From Waddliaceae bacterium (GTDB taxonomy: Bacteria > Chlamydiota > Chlamydiia > Chlamydiales > GCA-2709385), in NCBI GenBank assembly GCA_002709385.1, contig PAQS01000005.1:39425-78216 (forward strand): a stretch of DNA of 38,792 nt. The letters are read 5' to 3'. Made by a program: the position numbers and the translations under genes. The notes under the pieces are model-generated. The model was not told the DNA's origin, made no database searches, and worked only from the letters and a program-made list of their open reading frames with translations. Position 1 is the first letter of the stretch. Each line of letters opens with the position of its first letter. This document shows, in pieces, positions 8,774-16,313 of the stretch.

Positions 8774-8803
8774 ATCTTATTTAAAATAAATAAATTCCAA
8801 ATT

Positions 8804-10324
8804 ATGAATAGCTCCATTTCTTCTTCTATAGATTTTTTACCTGAAGTCCAGTCTGATCCAATGGATCTGGAGTTTTCTGAGTCTGACCTTCAAAAGCAAT
8901 GGTCTTTTGCTGATCAGGCCATACTGGCTAGATTTAGAGATAGTCAAGAAAAAAATTACGATAAAATTCTTTTTAATTCTCTTCTCGATAAAATGATTCT
9001 ACCTCTTAACGAGTCTTATAACTGGGAAGAGTTTTATGGGATTCCTCCCTCTACAGCATGCGCAGTCCTTCGCGAAGCGATAAAAAGCATTCCAGAAGAA
9101 GAGCTTCAGTTACTAGCTCCTTCCAATAGAAAACTTGTAGAACAGTTTTGTAATCGCTTAACTTTTGCCTTTCGTAATAGAGCAAAATTCTCTCTTGCTT
9201 TAACGGACCCAATAGAAGGTCAAAATCTTGCTAAGAGCATTCAACAACAAATCATAGACTTAAAAGAAAAAAATGATTTTGCTTTGATTCCTTGTGGAAG
9301 TAAGGGGCATACAGTTTTACTTATTATACAAAAAATTTCTTCGTCTGATTATCGTATTTGTCTATGTAATACTGGTATTGGTAAAAGCCTCCATCAGAGT
9401 AATAACTCTAAGATCCATTCCCTTTACCTTATATACGATAAGGTACCGCTTAGAGATTTAAGTAAAATTGAGAATTGGAAACTTTTATTCGAAAGCAAAA
9501 ACTATTTAGAAACACCCCCTCTTTATGAAGCTGTTGAACGTTTATCTGGAAGCGGTATTTTGGTCCCTTTAGACCCTGTAGAACACGCTCCCTTTTTTCG
9601 TTGGGGACAGGCAAAAGGAACCTGCCCTTTCCGGGTACTTTATGCTGCTCTACAGTTTTTATTTCTTGTTGAAGAAGCAGATATTTCAACACAGAAAAGT
9701 GATTTAAGCCTTCTTAAAACGATGATCGATAAGGCTATTATATCTAAAACCCCCTCGGATTTTTCTGATAATGCCTCCGAAGAGGCTCTTTTAGTTGAAA
9801 AATTCGCACAAATAAAACAGCAACATACAGCTGCCAGATTTAACTTATTAAAAATTGCCCAATCTAACGAACAATTCCAAGAGTTTCTCATCCAATCTAA
9901 GCAAATCGTTAATTTTCCTTTGTATCGCTATTTACAAGTAGAAAATTCTCAGCAGCGCATGATTATTCTGGAAAAAACCCAAGAACAAATTTTCGCTCGA
10001 TGGCTTTTTGAAGACCTAGATCCTAGTAAACTTCCTTTTCCCCATCATCTTCTTACAAAGACATTACTTCCTAGCTATCGCTACTTTTATCAAAGCTGGG
10101 CTCATCTTAAGGAAAAAGCAAGGGAAATTCTAAGTACCCCAAACCTTAATTCCCAGGCATTCACAGACGAAGTTAATAATCTACGTAAACAAGGAAAGTA
10201 CTTCTTTTATCGTTATCCTAATATGGAACCACGTCTTTTAAGTACTTTAATGTCTATTCAGCGAGGCCTAGTTCAACCTGGACATATGGACCGTATCAAC
10301 CAAATGCCCTACTTATATTTCTAA
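8804..10324 (+). CDS. Candidate papain-like cysteine protease with permuted His/Cys motifs, probable effector
   Basis: This 506-residue soluble protein has no signal peptide and no recognised named domain. Two motif blocks stand out. GSKGHTVLLIIQK (165-177), then YRICLCNTGIG (183-193), has the look of a catalytic His strand followed by a beta strand ending in an N-T-G turn. GQAKGTCPFRVLYAALQFLF (268-287) resembles the G-x-C helix start of papain-fold enzymes such as OTU or C58-like proteases ('GNCLFRAL'). The order His (H169) before Cys (C274) would be a circular permutation. I recall chlamydial and Legionella proteins with 'W.GHA...YNTG...G.CSW' patterns but cannot name a family. The C-terminal half is helical. 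It overlaps the convergent 10321 gene by four bases. Confidence 0.6.
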   Translation: MNSSISSSIDFLPEVQSDPMDLEFSESDLQKQWSFADQAILARFRDSQEKNYDKILFNSLLDKMILPLNESYNWEEFYGIPPSTACAVLREAIKSIPEEELQLLAPSNRKLVEQFCNRLTFAFRNRAKFSLALTDPIEGQNLAKSIQQQIIDLKEKNDFALIPCGSKGHTVLLIIQKISSSDYRICLCNTGIGKSLHQSNNSKIHSLYLIYDKVPLRDLSKIENWKLLFESKNYLETPPLYEAVERLSGSGILVPLDPVEHAPFFRWGQAKGTCPFRVLYAALQFLFLVEEADISTQKSDLSLLKTMIDKAIISKTPSDFSDNASEEALLVEKFAQIKQQHTAARFNLLKIAQSNEQFQEFLIQSKQIVNFPLYRYLQVENSQQRMIILEKTQEQIFARWLFEDLDPSKLPFPHHLLTKTLLPSYRYFYQSWAHLKEKAREILSTPNLNSQAFTDEVNNLRKQGKYFFYRYPNMEPRLLSTLMSIQRGLVQPGHMDRINQMPYLYF

Positions 10325-11925
10325 TCTTCAATTGCGACATAAGCTGCTTTACAACAAGAAACAAAGAAGAGACCAATACATTTTTCATAACGATTAATGA
10401 GATCTTCTAAAAATGCTCTATCATATTGGGAAGACAAAGACTTATCTTCATGTAAATACGAAGATAAACTTCGCAACTCATCAATAAGCGAAGAATTAAG
10501 ACGAAGATTCGTGTAGAGAAAAAAGCTTCCTTCATCCACTAAATCTCTACGAAAGTAAGATTGCTGTAAGTGGGGAAGTTTATCTGGTGTTGCATAAAAC
10601 CCAAATCCAACAAAGTGAAAGGGAAGCTTAGATAAATCCGACTCAACTAAGCCCAAACCACTTTCTACTTTTATGTAGGGATAAATCCATTCCATTCTTT
10701 CAAAAGCAATAGGAGATCTCATATCCCACATCACATAGTACTGAGGAGACTGTTCTTTAATTTCTAATACATTTGCGAACATTGGACAACAAGTAAACGG
10801 AGGAATATTTATATTACAATTTTCTAAGAACGTTAAGGCATAAATTACTTGTGCTGCACAAAGAGAAAAGGCAGGTAATAAATACAAATAATCAGTCCAC
10901 TCCAATGCATAAAGATTTAATTCTCCAGATGGTAAAAACCATAAAATAAAAACAGGACACCAAAAAGTAAGGTAATCTATTCCTTGCAGAAGGAAAACTC
11001 CTGTATGAAAAGCAAGTAAAGCGATAGCCATCGCTGCATTTACCTCTACCCCCACCCAAAATTGTACAAAAAGGAATAACTCTAAAAGTAAAACAAAGAA
11101 ACCACCTGTAGCTAAGAGATAGGGTCTACGAAGAAAAAATTTCTGAACTTCTAAGTAATAAGGTTTCGCCCACATTCCAATCCAAGTCAAAGTATGAGGC
11201 GTGTAAAAAAACCAGCATTTCTTTTTGATAAAAGAGCACGCGAGTTTTTGAAGCCCTCCTGCCAAATAAATGGAAGCAAGATGGGCTTTAATGAACGCAC
11301 AAATCCATGGCCATGTATTTTCTCTTCCATAGAAATCAGGGGAAAAAGCGAGATATAGAAATACGGCTATAGCAACGCATTCACGATGATATGAACCACT
11401 TCTTTCCGCCCAAATCGAGGCAAAATAAGATAAACTTACACAAGAAGTAATCAGCAATAACCCACCTATATATTGGCTAGAAGATAAAAAGGCACAAGTA
11501 AGCAAAAGCAAAATATAAGTAAGAGATAAAAGAAAAAATGCAAACGAAGATAATCTAGGAAACGAGATAAATCCTAAAAAAGGAAAGCCATTTGTAGATA
11601 AGCCTCTTCTATGAGAATCGCTCAGTCCTGATTTACTCCACCAAGCATAGAAGGTACATTGTTCTTTTATGTTCAATGATACAGATATAGCCTGTAAAAC
11701 ACACCAATACTTCAAAAAATCTACTAAAGGATTTTGTGGTGGATACAAATAAAAAAATAGCCCAATAAAACAGACCAAGAAAGAACTCAGTAAAGGTTTG
11801 CTATACGAAATCTTCTTTAAGGCTTCCTCTAGATTAGCATTTCCCTGATCTAGATTTTTGCATGAAATTTTTTCAGCCTTTTTTTTTCCTACTATTTTCC
11901 AAACTTCACTATATGTACTCATCAT
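10321..11925 (-). CDS. Polytopic membrane protein resembling the HTTM/gamma-carboxylase family
   Basis: The 534-residue protein begins with about 45 polar residues. At least nine hydrophobic segments follow between residues 45 and 370, then a soluble C-terminal domain of about 160 residues. The motif HLASIYLAGGLQKLACSF near residue 215 resembles 'Y..aGl.Kl....W' of HTTM-domain proteins, the bacterial relatives of vitamin K-dependent gamma-carboxylase. The C-terminal part is rich in Phe, Tyr and paired Cys (FTCCPMFANV, FFVSCCKAAY). Two tandem ATG codons occur at the start, and GAGG lies 6 bases before the second (11922). Function and substrate are unknown. It ends inside the last codons of the convergent 8804 gene. 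The HTTM assignment is tentative. Confidence 0.6.
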   Translation of the reverse strand: MMSTYSEVWKIVGKKKAEKISCKNLDQGNANLEEALKKISYSKPLLSSFLVCFIGLFFYLYPPQNPLVDFLKYWCVLQAISVSLNIKEQCTFYAWWSKSGLSDSHRRGLSTNGFPFLGFISFPRLSSFAFFLLSLTYILLLLTCAFLSSSQYIGGLLLITSCVSLSYFASIWAERSGSYHRECVAIAVFLYLAFSPDFYGRENTWPWICAFIKAHLASIYLAGGLQKLACSFIKKKCWFFYTPHTLTWIGMWAKPYYLEVQKFFLRRPYLLATGGFFVLLLELFLFVQFWVGVEVNAAMAIALLAFHTGVFLLQGIDYLTFWCPVFILWFLPSGELNLYALEWTDYLYLLPAFSLCAAQVIYALTFLENCNINIPPFTCCPMFANVLEIKEQSPQYYVMWDMRSPIAFERMEWIYPYIKVESGLGLVESDLSKLPFHFVGFGFYATPDKLPHLQQSYFRRDLVDEGSFFLYTNLRLNSSLIDELRSLSSYLHEDKSLSSQYDRAFLEDLINRYEKCIGLFFVSCCKAAYVAIED

Positions 11926-12077
11926 AGCCTCTAGAAGAAATGAGAAACCGCGGAACTTAGCAGAAGTTTTAATTTTAATGTATGTTTTTTACTTGTTTAC
12001 CTGATTTCCTGAGAAGATAAAAAAATTAGACTTCTAGTATAAGCGGCGATCACTCGTTTAACTTACGGAGTATATCG

Positions 12078-13409
12078 ATGCCAATCTCCTCTTCACTCAT
12101 GAGTAAATTACGTCCTCATTTAGGCTATTCTGATAAAGATACGGATGAAAAAATTCACAACTCTCTCCTCCATCGAAAGGAACTCCATCTTGCCGAGCTT
12201 TATTTAAATAGTCAGGAATTTTGCGCTCTTTCTAAAGCATGTCCCAAATTAGAAAAGCTCTATCTTGAGGCAAATTTATTGGACAATAATGCTTGGCATA
12301 CGTTTATCTCCCAGCAAAAACACATAAAATCTCTTACGCTAAATATGCTAAATGGGACACGGATTTTCCCTAGCTGCTTCAAAAAAATAAAATCTAGCCT
12401 CCCTCATTTGTACTCTTTGACAATCAAAAACAGTCACCTTTCTCGAAAACATATAGAAGCAATTTCTCAAATCAAACAATTACGAGAATTGCATCTTAAT
12501 GCGAATACAATAGAAGTAAAAAAAGGCTATTGGAGAAAGACTGTCAAAAAGAAAGCAATGACAGATGCTACTCTTCAATCTCTTACACAACTTAAACAAT
12601 TAGAACAACTCGATCTTTCAGATTGCCCTTCTGTAGGAAAAGGAATTCTTCCTATTATTTTAAAAATGAAACAGCTTCAGTCTTTGAATTTATCGCACTG
12701 CTCAGTAAAAGCTGAAAAAGTTGCTTCTCATCTGCAGGAGCCTTACTTTTTTTCTTGTCCCTTACCCAAACTCAAATCTCTTTATCTACCCTTTGTAGAG
12801 GCCGAAAAGCTCAAAAAATCTAAAGCTATTCATCAACTTGCTCATTCCGAAAGACTAGAGCTTTTACAAATAGGAAACTGCGTTATTCCTACCGCTAAAA
12901 ATACTCTTCAAGTGCAAAATTTTCTCTCATCATTACAGAATCAATGTAGTCATCACAACCTTCAATATATCTCTTCTTCTATGCTAAAAGAAGCTTTGCA
13001 TAAAGAACAAACAGCCCCCACACTACCTCGTGAAGTATTTAAGGAAAATTTCTTTTTAGGGATTGAGCATTTTATCAAAAAGCTAGAGCTATTAGAAAAA
13101 GGGCCAGAAAAGTTTTCTTGTCGATATTTTTGTATTGATTTTGGAGATCGCACATTTTCTTTTGAGCAAGCCACGAAACTTCCTAAACATACGCCTAGTT
13201 CCTGGTCTTATTTTTATTACAGCATGTACTCTCAAAAACCTAATCTTAAGATCAATGATGGTTTTATCATTTATAAAAACGTTCTTATCCCACTAGAAAC
13301 TATTGCACAAGAAATGAAACTCCCAAAAGACGTTTCTTTATTATACGATCCCAAGTATCAAAACTCTCTTGCAAGCATTCTTACCCTCCCGAGGCGCTTG
13401 CAAAAATAG
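12078..13409 (+). CDS. Leucine-rich repeat protein, candidate effector
   Basis: Residues about 33-260 of this 443-residue protein carry irregular leucine-rich repeats. Repeat cores include LHLAELYLNSQEF, LEKLYLEANLLD, LYSLTIKNSHLS, LRELHLNANTIE, LEQLDLSDCPSV, LQSLNLSHCSVK and LKSLYLPFVEAE. The N/C-x-L spacing is of the cysteine-containing or RI-like type. Residues 290-443 form a separate domain without recognised motifs. There is no signal peptide, so export would be by a type III secretion system. LRR proteins of this kind are protein-binding modules and common in amoeba-associated bacteria. Only a weak promoter (TTGTTT-17-GATAAA) is seen upstream. The last codons (RRLQK stop) fall inside a dispersed repeat also found near 28.7 kb. 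Confidence 0.8.
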   Translation: MPISSSLMSKLRPHLGYSDKDTDEKIHNSLLHRKELHLAELYLNSQEFCALSKACPKLEKLYLEANLLDNNAWHTFISQQKHIKSLTLNMLNGTRIFPSCFKKIKSSLPHLYSLTIKNSHLSRKHIEAISQIKQLRELHLNANTIEVKKGYWRKTVKKKAMTDATLQSLTQLKQLEQLDLSDCPSVGKGILPIILKMKQLQSLNLSHCSVKAEKVASHLQEPYFFSCPLPKLKSLYLPFVEAEKLKKSKAIHQLAHSERLELLQIGNCVIPTAKNTLQVQNFLSSLQNQCSHHNLQYISSSMLKEALHKEQTAPTLPREVFKENFFLGIEHFIKKLELLEKGPEKFSCRYFCIDFGDRTFSFEQATKLPKHTPSSWSYFYYSMYSQKPNLKINDGFIIYKNVLIPLETIAQEMKLPKDVSLLYDPKYQNSLASILTLPRRLQK

Positions 13410-13484
13410 TGAAGTAGGTACTACTTGTTCAATTTGTAAAATCGGAAGAACTTTTTTATGTATTTCTGTAAACATCTCGGGGGT
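13398..13484 (+). repeat. Dispersed repeat, copy 1
   Basis: TTGCAAAAATAGTGAAG at its start is identical to a copy on the minus strand at 28771-28694. Further on, GAAGAACtTTTTTATGTATT and the bases up to TGTAA match at 25 of 27 positions, and CTCGnGGGT closes both. The copy contains the LRR gene's stop codon and is followed by TAAGACGCG (13486-13494), also found in the inverted repeat at 28647-28679. Confidence 0.65.
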
Positions 13485-13556
13485 GTAAGACGCGACGAAA
13501 AAGTTATAAAATTATAGTAAGGGACTACTATATACCATACCCTCCCCCGATGATGA

Positions 13557-13585
13557 CCTAATCTCGCATCAGATTCGGCTTGCAT
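13557..13585 (+). repeat. Intergenic hairpin-family repeat, copy at 13.56 kb
   Basis: This 29-base stretch (CCTAATCTCGCATCAGATT, then CGGCTTGCAT) matches 20612-20640 at 27 of 29 positions and shares its first half with 6692-6711. AATCT and AGATT can pair within it. It lies in the 223-base gap between the LRR gene and the 13633 gene. Confidence 0.6.
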
Positions 13586-13632
13586 ATAAAAAGAATTATT
13601 GTTAGCTTGCGTGATTCCACGAGGAGGAGAAA

Positions 13633-14076
13633 ATGATTGAAATACAAGGACTAAGAACAGAACTCCACTTATCTGAAACTGAAAGTAAGCAAGTAGAGGA
13701 CACCTTAAACTTTTTAAGTAAATCTAATCATCTCTATCAGCTATATTTTCGTTCCTTAAACTACTTGCCAAAAGTCTTAGACTATTCAGGGAAAACTCAA
13801 GTTGAGACGCTTTTATCCAAGAAAATTGAACAAATTTTCACCGAGAATTTAGCTAAAAGCGATGTGGTTTTAAGTGAAAAGGAAATGAAAGAGTGTTCCC
13901 ATGCAACAGCTCAAGGACTTATGACATTATACGTTACTGGTAAACTTCTAATGAAAGCTTACCCTTTTCCTATCATTTCTTTTAATACATGGACAATGGC
14001 TGATATGGGAGCAACAACAACTGAGAGCTTTCTAAGAAACGCTACAACAGCAATTGTTCATTACAAGCAATCGTGA
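13633..14076 (+). CDS. Small hypothetical protein
   Basis: The 147-residue protein has one of the strongest ribosome binding sites in the window, GAGGAGGAG three bases before the ATG. It is soluble and mostly helical in its first 110 residues (LHLSETESKQVEDTLNFLSK, LSEKEMKECSHATAQGLM). A more hydrophobic stretch (YPFPIISFNTWTMADMG, about 110-126) and TTTESFLRNATTAIVHYKQS complete it. I do not recognise a family. It sits alone between the LRR gene and the convergent CPAF gene, with a bidirectional terminator after it. Confidence 0.65.
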   Translation: MIEIQGLRTELHLSETESKQVEDTLNFLSKSNHLYQLYFRSLNYLPKVLDYSGKTQVETLLSKKIEQIFTENLAKSDVVLSEKEMKECSHATAQGLMTLYVTGKLLMKAYPFPIISFNTWTMADMGATTTESFLRNATTAIVHYKQS

Positions 14077-14104
14077 TTATAAACGTCTTGAAGGCAGCAA
14101 GAAA

Positions 14105-14131
14105 GCTCGCCTGTAAGTACTACAGGCGAGC
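14105..14131. terminator. Bidirectional terminator between the 13633 gene and CPAF
   Basis: GCTCGCCTGTA (14105-14115) and TACAGGCGAGC (14121-14131) form a perfect 11-base-pair, G+C-rich stem with a 5-base loop. It lies between two convergent stop codons (14076 and 14147). U-rich tails are short on both strands. Confidence 0.7.
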
Positions 14132-14146
14132 CTAAGAATCTCTCCT

Positions 14147-16108
14147 TTATGGAGTGATTTCACCTCTAATCATTGCGCTAATTACGCGATTGACTTCAGC
14201 TGCCATTTCTTGGTGACCGTACTGTAGGTCATCCGCTGAAATTTGATAATCGATATCTGGAGTAATTCCAAGATTTTCGATAGGGTTGTTAGACACTCGC
14301 TCTGCAAGAGATACAGTAAACGAAATGTAAGCAATACCGAAAGGATTAGGATAAGCCCAACCTTCAACACAGCCACCTGCCCCAGCTGTTCTTTGTCCCA
14401 TAATTACAGCACGTTTGTTGTCCTGTAAAATAGCTGGGAAAAAGTCTCCGCCAGAAAAATCTAACTCATTGATCAATACTAAGATTGGCTTTGAGTAGTT
14501 TGTATCAGGATCTGGGTTAATGTAATCTACACCTAGTAAATGGTGAGGGTCTGTTAGACGCTTACCAGCTTCCCATTCGCTGCAGATAAAGCGGAAATAA
14601 TCAGCCATGAACTGCGCAAATTGGAAGTTTACAGGGTAACCACCAATAGAAGGACCAAATACCATCCAAGACTCAAAATCTGATTTGATATACTGAAGAA
14701 TGCTTAAAACATACTTTGCATCATATACATCTTCTTGAGTAAGAGTCATGCGATGTCTAGGAGTCTTCATAGGTTGATCAGACAACATAGAAACAAGAGC
14801 ATAAAGATAGAATACAGAGCCACCTGGGTTATCTAATTGATCAATAATCAAGGCATCTGTGTTTTCTTCGAATAAATCGATAATTCCATAGAATTCATTC
14901 GCTTCCATCTCTCCAGCAGAGTAGTGTGGAATACGAATAAAACCAATATTTTTACCGTCATCATTCTCAAAAATATAAGCTTGGAAGCTACTTCTTCTAC
15001 TTGAACTCCAAACAACATTTCCTAAATCTGGCAAACGACTATCGCGATCACCTAAAAGACGACCACCTTCCGCTTCATCAAGCTCATCTTCATCCCAAGG
15101 CTCTTCTTCTCCATTGCTAAGGTCTTCTTCTTCACAGAAAGGACATTTTTCCTCTTCTGTGCAAAATGGACAGTCAGAGCTTTCTTCTGCTTCACAGAAA
15201 GAGCATGTTTCCTCTTCTGTACAGAATGGACACTCTGAAGCTTCTTTCTCAGATTTCTTCTCTACTGATTTATCAGAAACCTGATCAAACGCATTATGAA
15301 GAGTGCTAGCTAAAGGAGTCAGCATTTTCTTACCACTTAGATAGCTGCGCAAAAATGCATAGCGATCTGTTCCGTAATGATCTCTTGGACCAGCAACACC
15401 ATATTTATATGGGGTGCCTTCAGAAATCATTTCTTCAGTATATTGCCAAAGCAATTGACGGCTATAAACTTTGTCGTTTCCTTTTTTCTTGAATGAAACA
15501 ACAATACCGCCTTTAGGTACTACATGACCACTCATAGCAGAACGATGAGTAAGGTAGTAAGCTGCTAATGCACTGTCTGTCAATGGAGATGCATCTCCTA
15601 CTTCTCTTGCACGAACTTCTTCTACTACTTCTGCTGCTGGACGCCCATCAAAACTTACTAACTCATCACCTACTTCAAATGGAAAAAAGTCATTAGACAG
15701 CTTAGAGCGGTCAACATAAGAAATAAAATAGCGTCCTTCAGCACCCCGAACAGAAAACGGCAGTACAGCCGACTCTGTAGCGTAAAATTGAATACCAACA
15801 TGATAGTCTTTCATAGACCCCAAAAGGTCACGTACATAATGTTGATAATCACGAATTCGAATATTCTCCGTATTGCAAATTCGATCTTTCGTAAATTGAA
15901 TTGCCTCATCTAGGTCCCAATCGCAATGGGCTTTCTTCCACTGGGCTGGAGCATATCTAGCATTGAATACTCCGCGAATGATTCCTAGATCTTGTGACAT
16001 TCGGATCTTTTGCAAGTCATCTCGCTCGACTCCGTATATCATCAAAGGGAGAAACATTAGCACTGCAGCTAATACTTTCCGTAAACAAGAGCCCTCTTTA
16101 TGTCTCAT
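14147..16108 (-). CDS. cpa: CPAF-type secreted protease (peptidase S41 family) with a duplicated CxxC acidic insert
   Basis: CPAF is the chlamydial secreted serine protease that cleaves host and bacterial proteins in infected cells. The ATG at 16108 follows GGAGG by five bases and gives 653 residues; an in-frame ATG at 16120 overlaps that site. A signal peptide (CLRKVLAAVLMFLPLMIYG) is present. The triad is visible as H103 in MKDYHVG, S552 in LDFSGGDFFP and E611 in NPIENLG. The Ser-Glu spacing of 59 equals that of C. trachomatis CPAF (S499, E558; H105). Residues about 289-350 are an extra acidic, Cys-rich segment with four CxFC pairs (293/296, 302/305, 313/316, 322/325) in two 20-residue units. 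It lies at the linker removed on autoactivation in Chlamydia. A 205-base upstream gap holds its likely promoter. Confidence 0.92.
   Translation of the reverse strand: MRHKEGSCLRKVLAAVLMFLPLMIYGVERDDLQKIRMSQDLGIIRGVFNARYAPAQWKKAHCDWDLDEAIQFTKDRICNTENIRIRDYQHYVRDLLGSMKDYHVGIQFYATESAVLPFSVRGAEGRYFISYVDRSKLSNDFFPFEVGDELVSFDGRPAAEVVEEVRAREVGDASPLTDSALAAYYLTHRSAMSGHVVPKGGIVVSFKKKGNDKVYSRQLLWQYTEEMISEGTPYKYGVAGPRDHYGTDRYAFLRSYLSGKKMLTPLASTLHNAFDQVSDKSVEKKSEKEASECPFCTEEETCSFCEAEESSDCPFCTEEEKCPFCEEEDLSNGEEEPWDEDELDEAEGGRLLGDRDSRLPDLGNVVWSSSRRSSFQAYIFENDDGKNIGFIRIPHYSAGEMEANEFYGIIDLFEENTDALIIDQLDNPGGSVFYLYALVSMLSDQPMKTPRHRMTLTQEDVYDAKYVLSILQYIKSDFESWMVFGPSIGGYPVNFQFAQFMADYFRFICSEWEAGKRLTDPHHLLGVDYINPDPDTNYSKPILVLINELDFSGGDFFPAILQDNKRAVIMGQRTAGAGGCVEGWAYPNPFGIAYISFTVSLAERVSNNPIENLGITPDIDYQISADDLQYGHQEMAAEVNRVISAMIRGEITP
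15134..15235 (-). repeat. Tandem 60-base repeat coding the CxxC insert of CPAF
   Basis: Two adjacent 60-base units encode ECPFCTEEETCSFCEAEESS and DCPFCTEEEKCPFCEEEDLS. The Cys pairs recur at exactly 20-residue spacing, consistent with an in-frame tandem duplication. Confidence 0.8.
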
Positions 16109-16313
16109 TTCATCCTCCATATTAAACGAGAATCACATGTATTCTTGAAGCTCAGCAAATCTACTCATTCACATAGTCAGACTTCAAATTATGAAGCATG
16201 AGCAGTACGAATTGAGCCCATATAGCAGTTCAAGGTCATGTTTAAATGACTATATATAGATATATTTTTAAACAACAACACTATGATTTAACAAGCGAAA
16301 ACAAAATTGAGGC

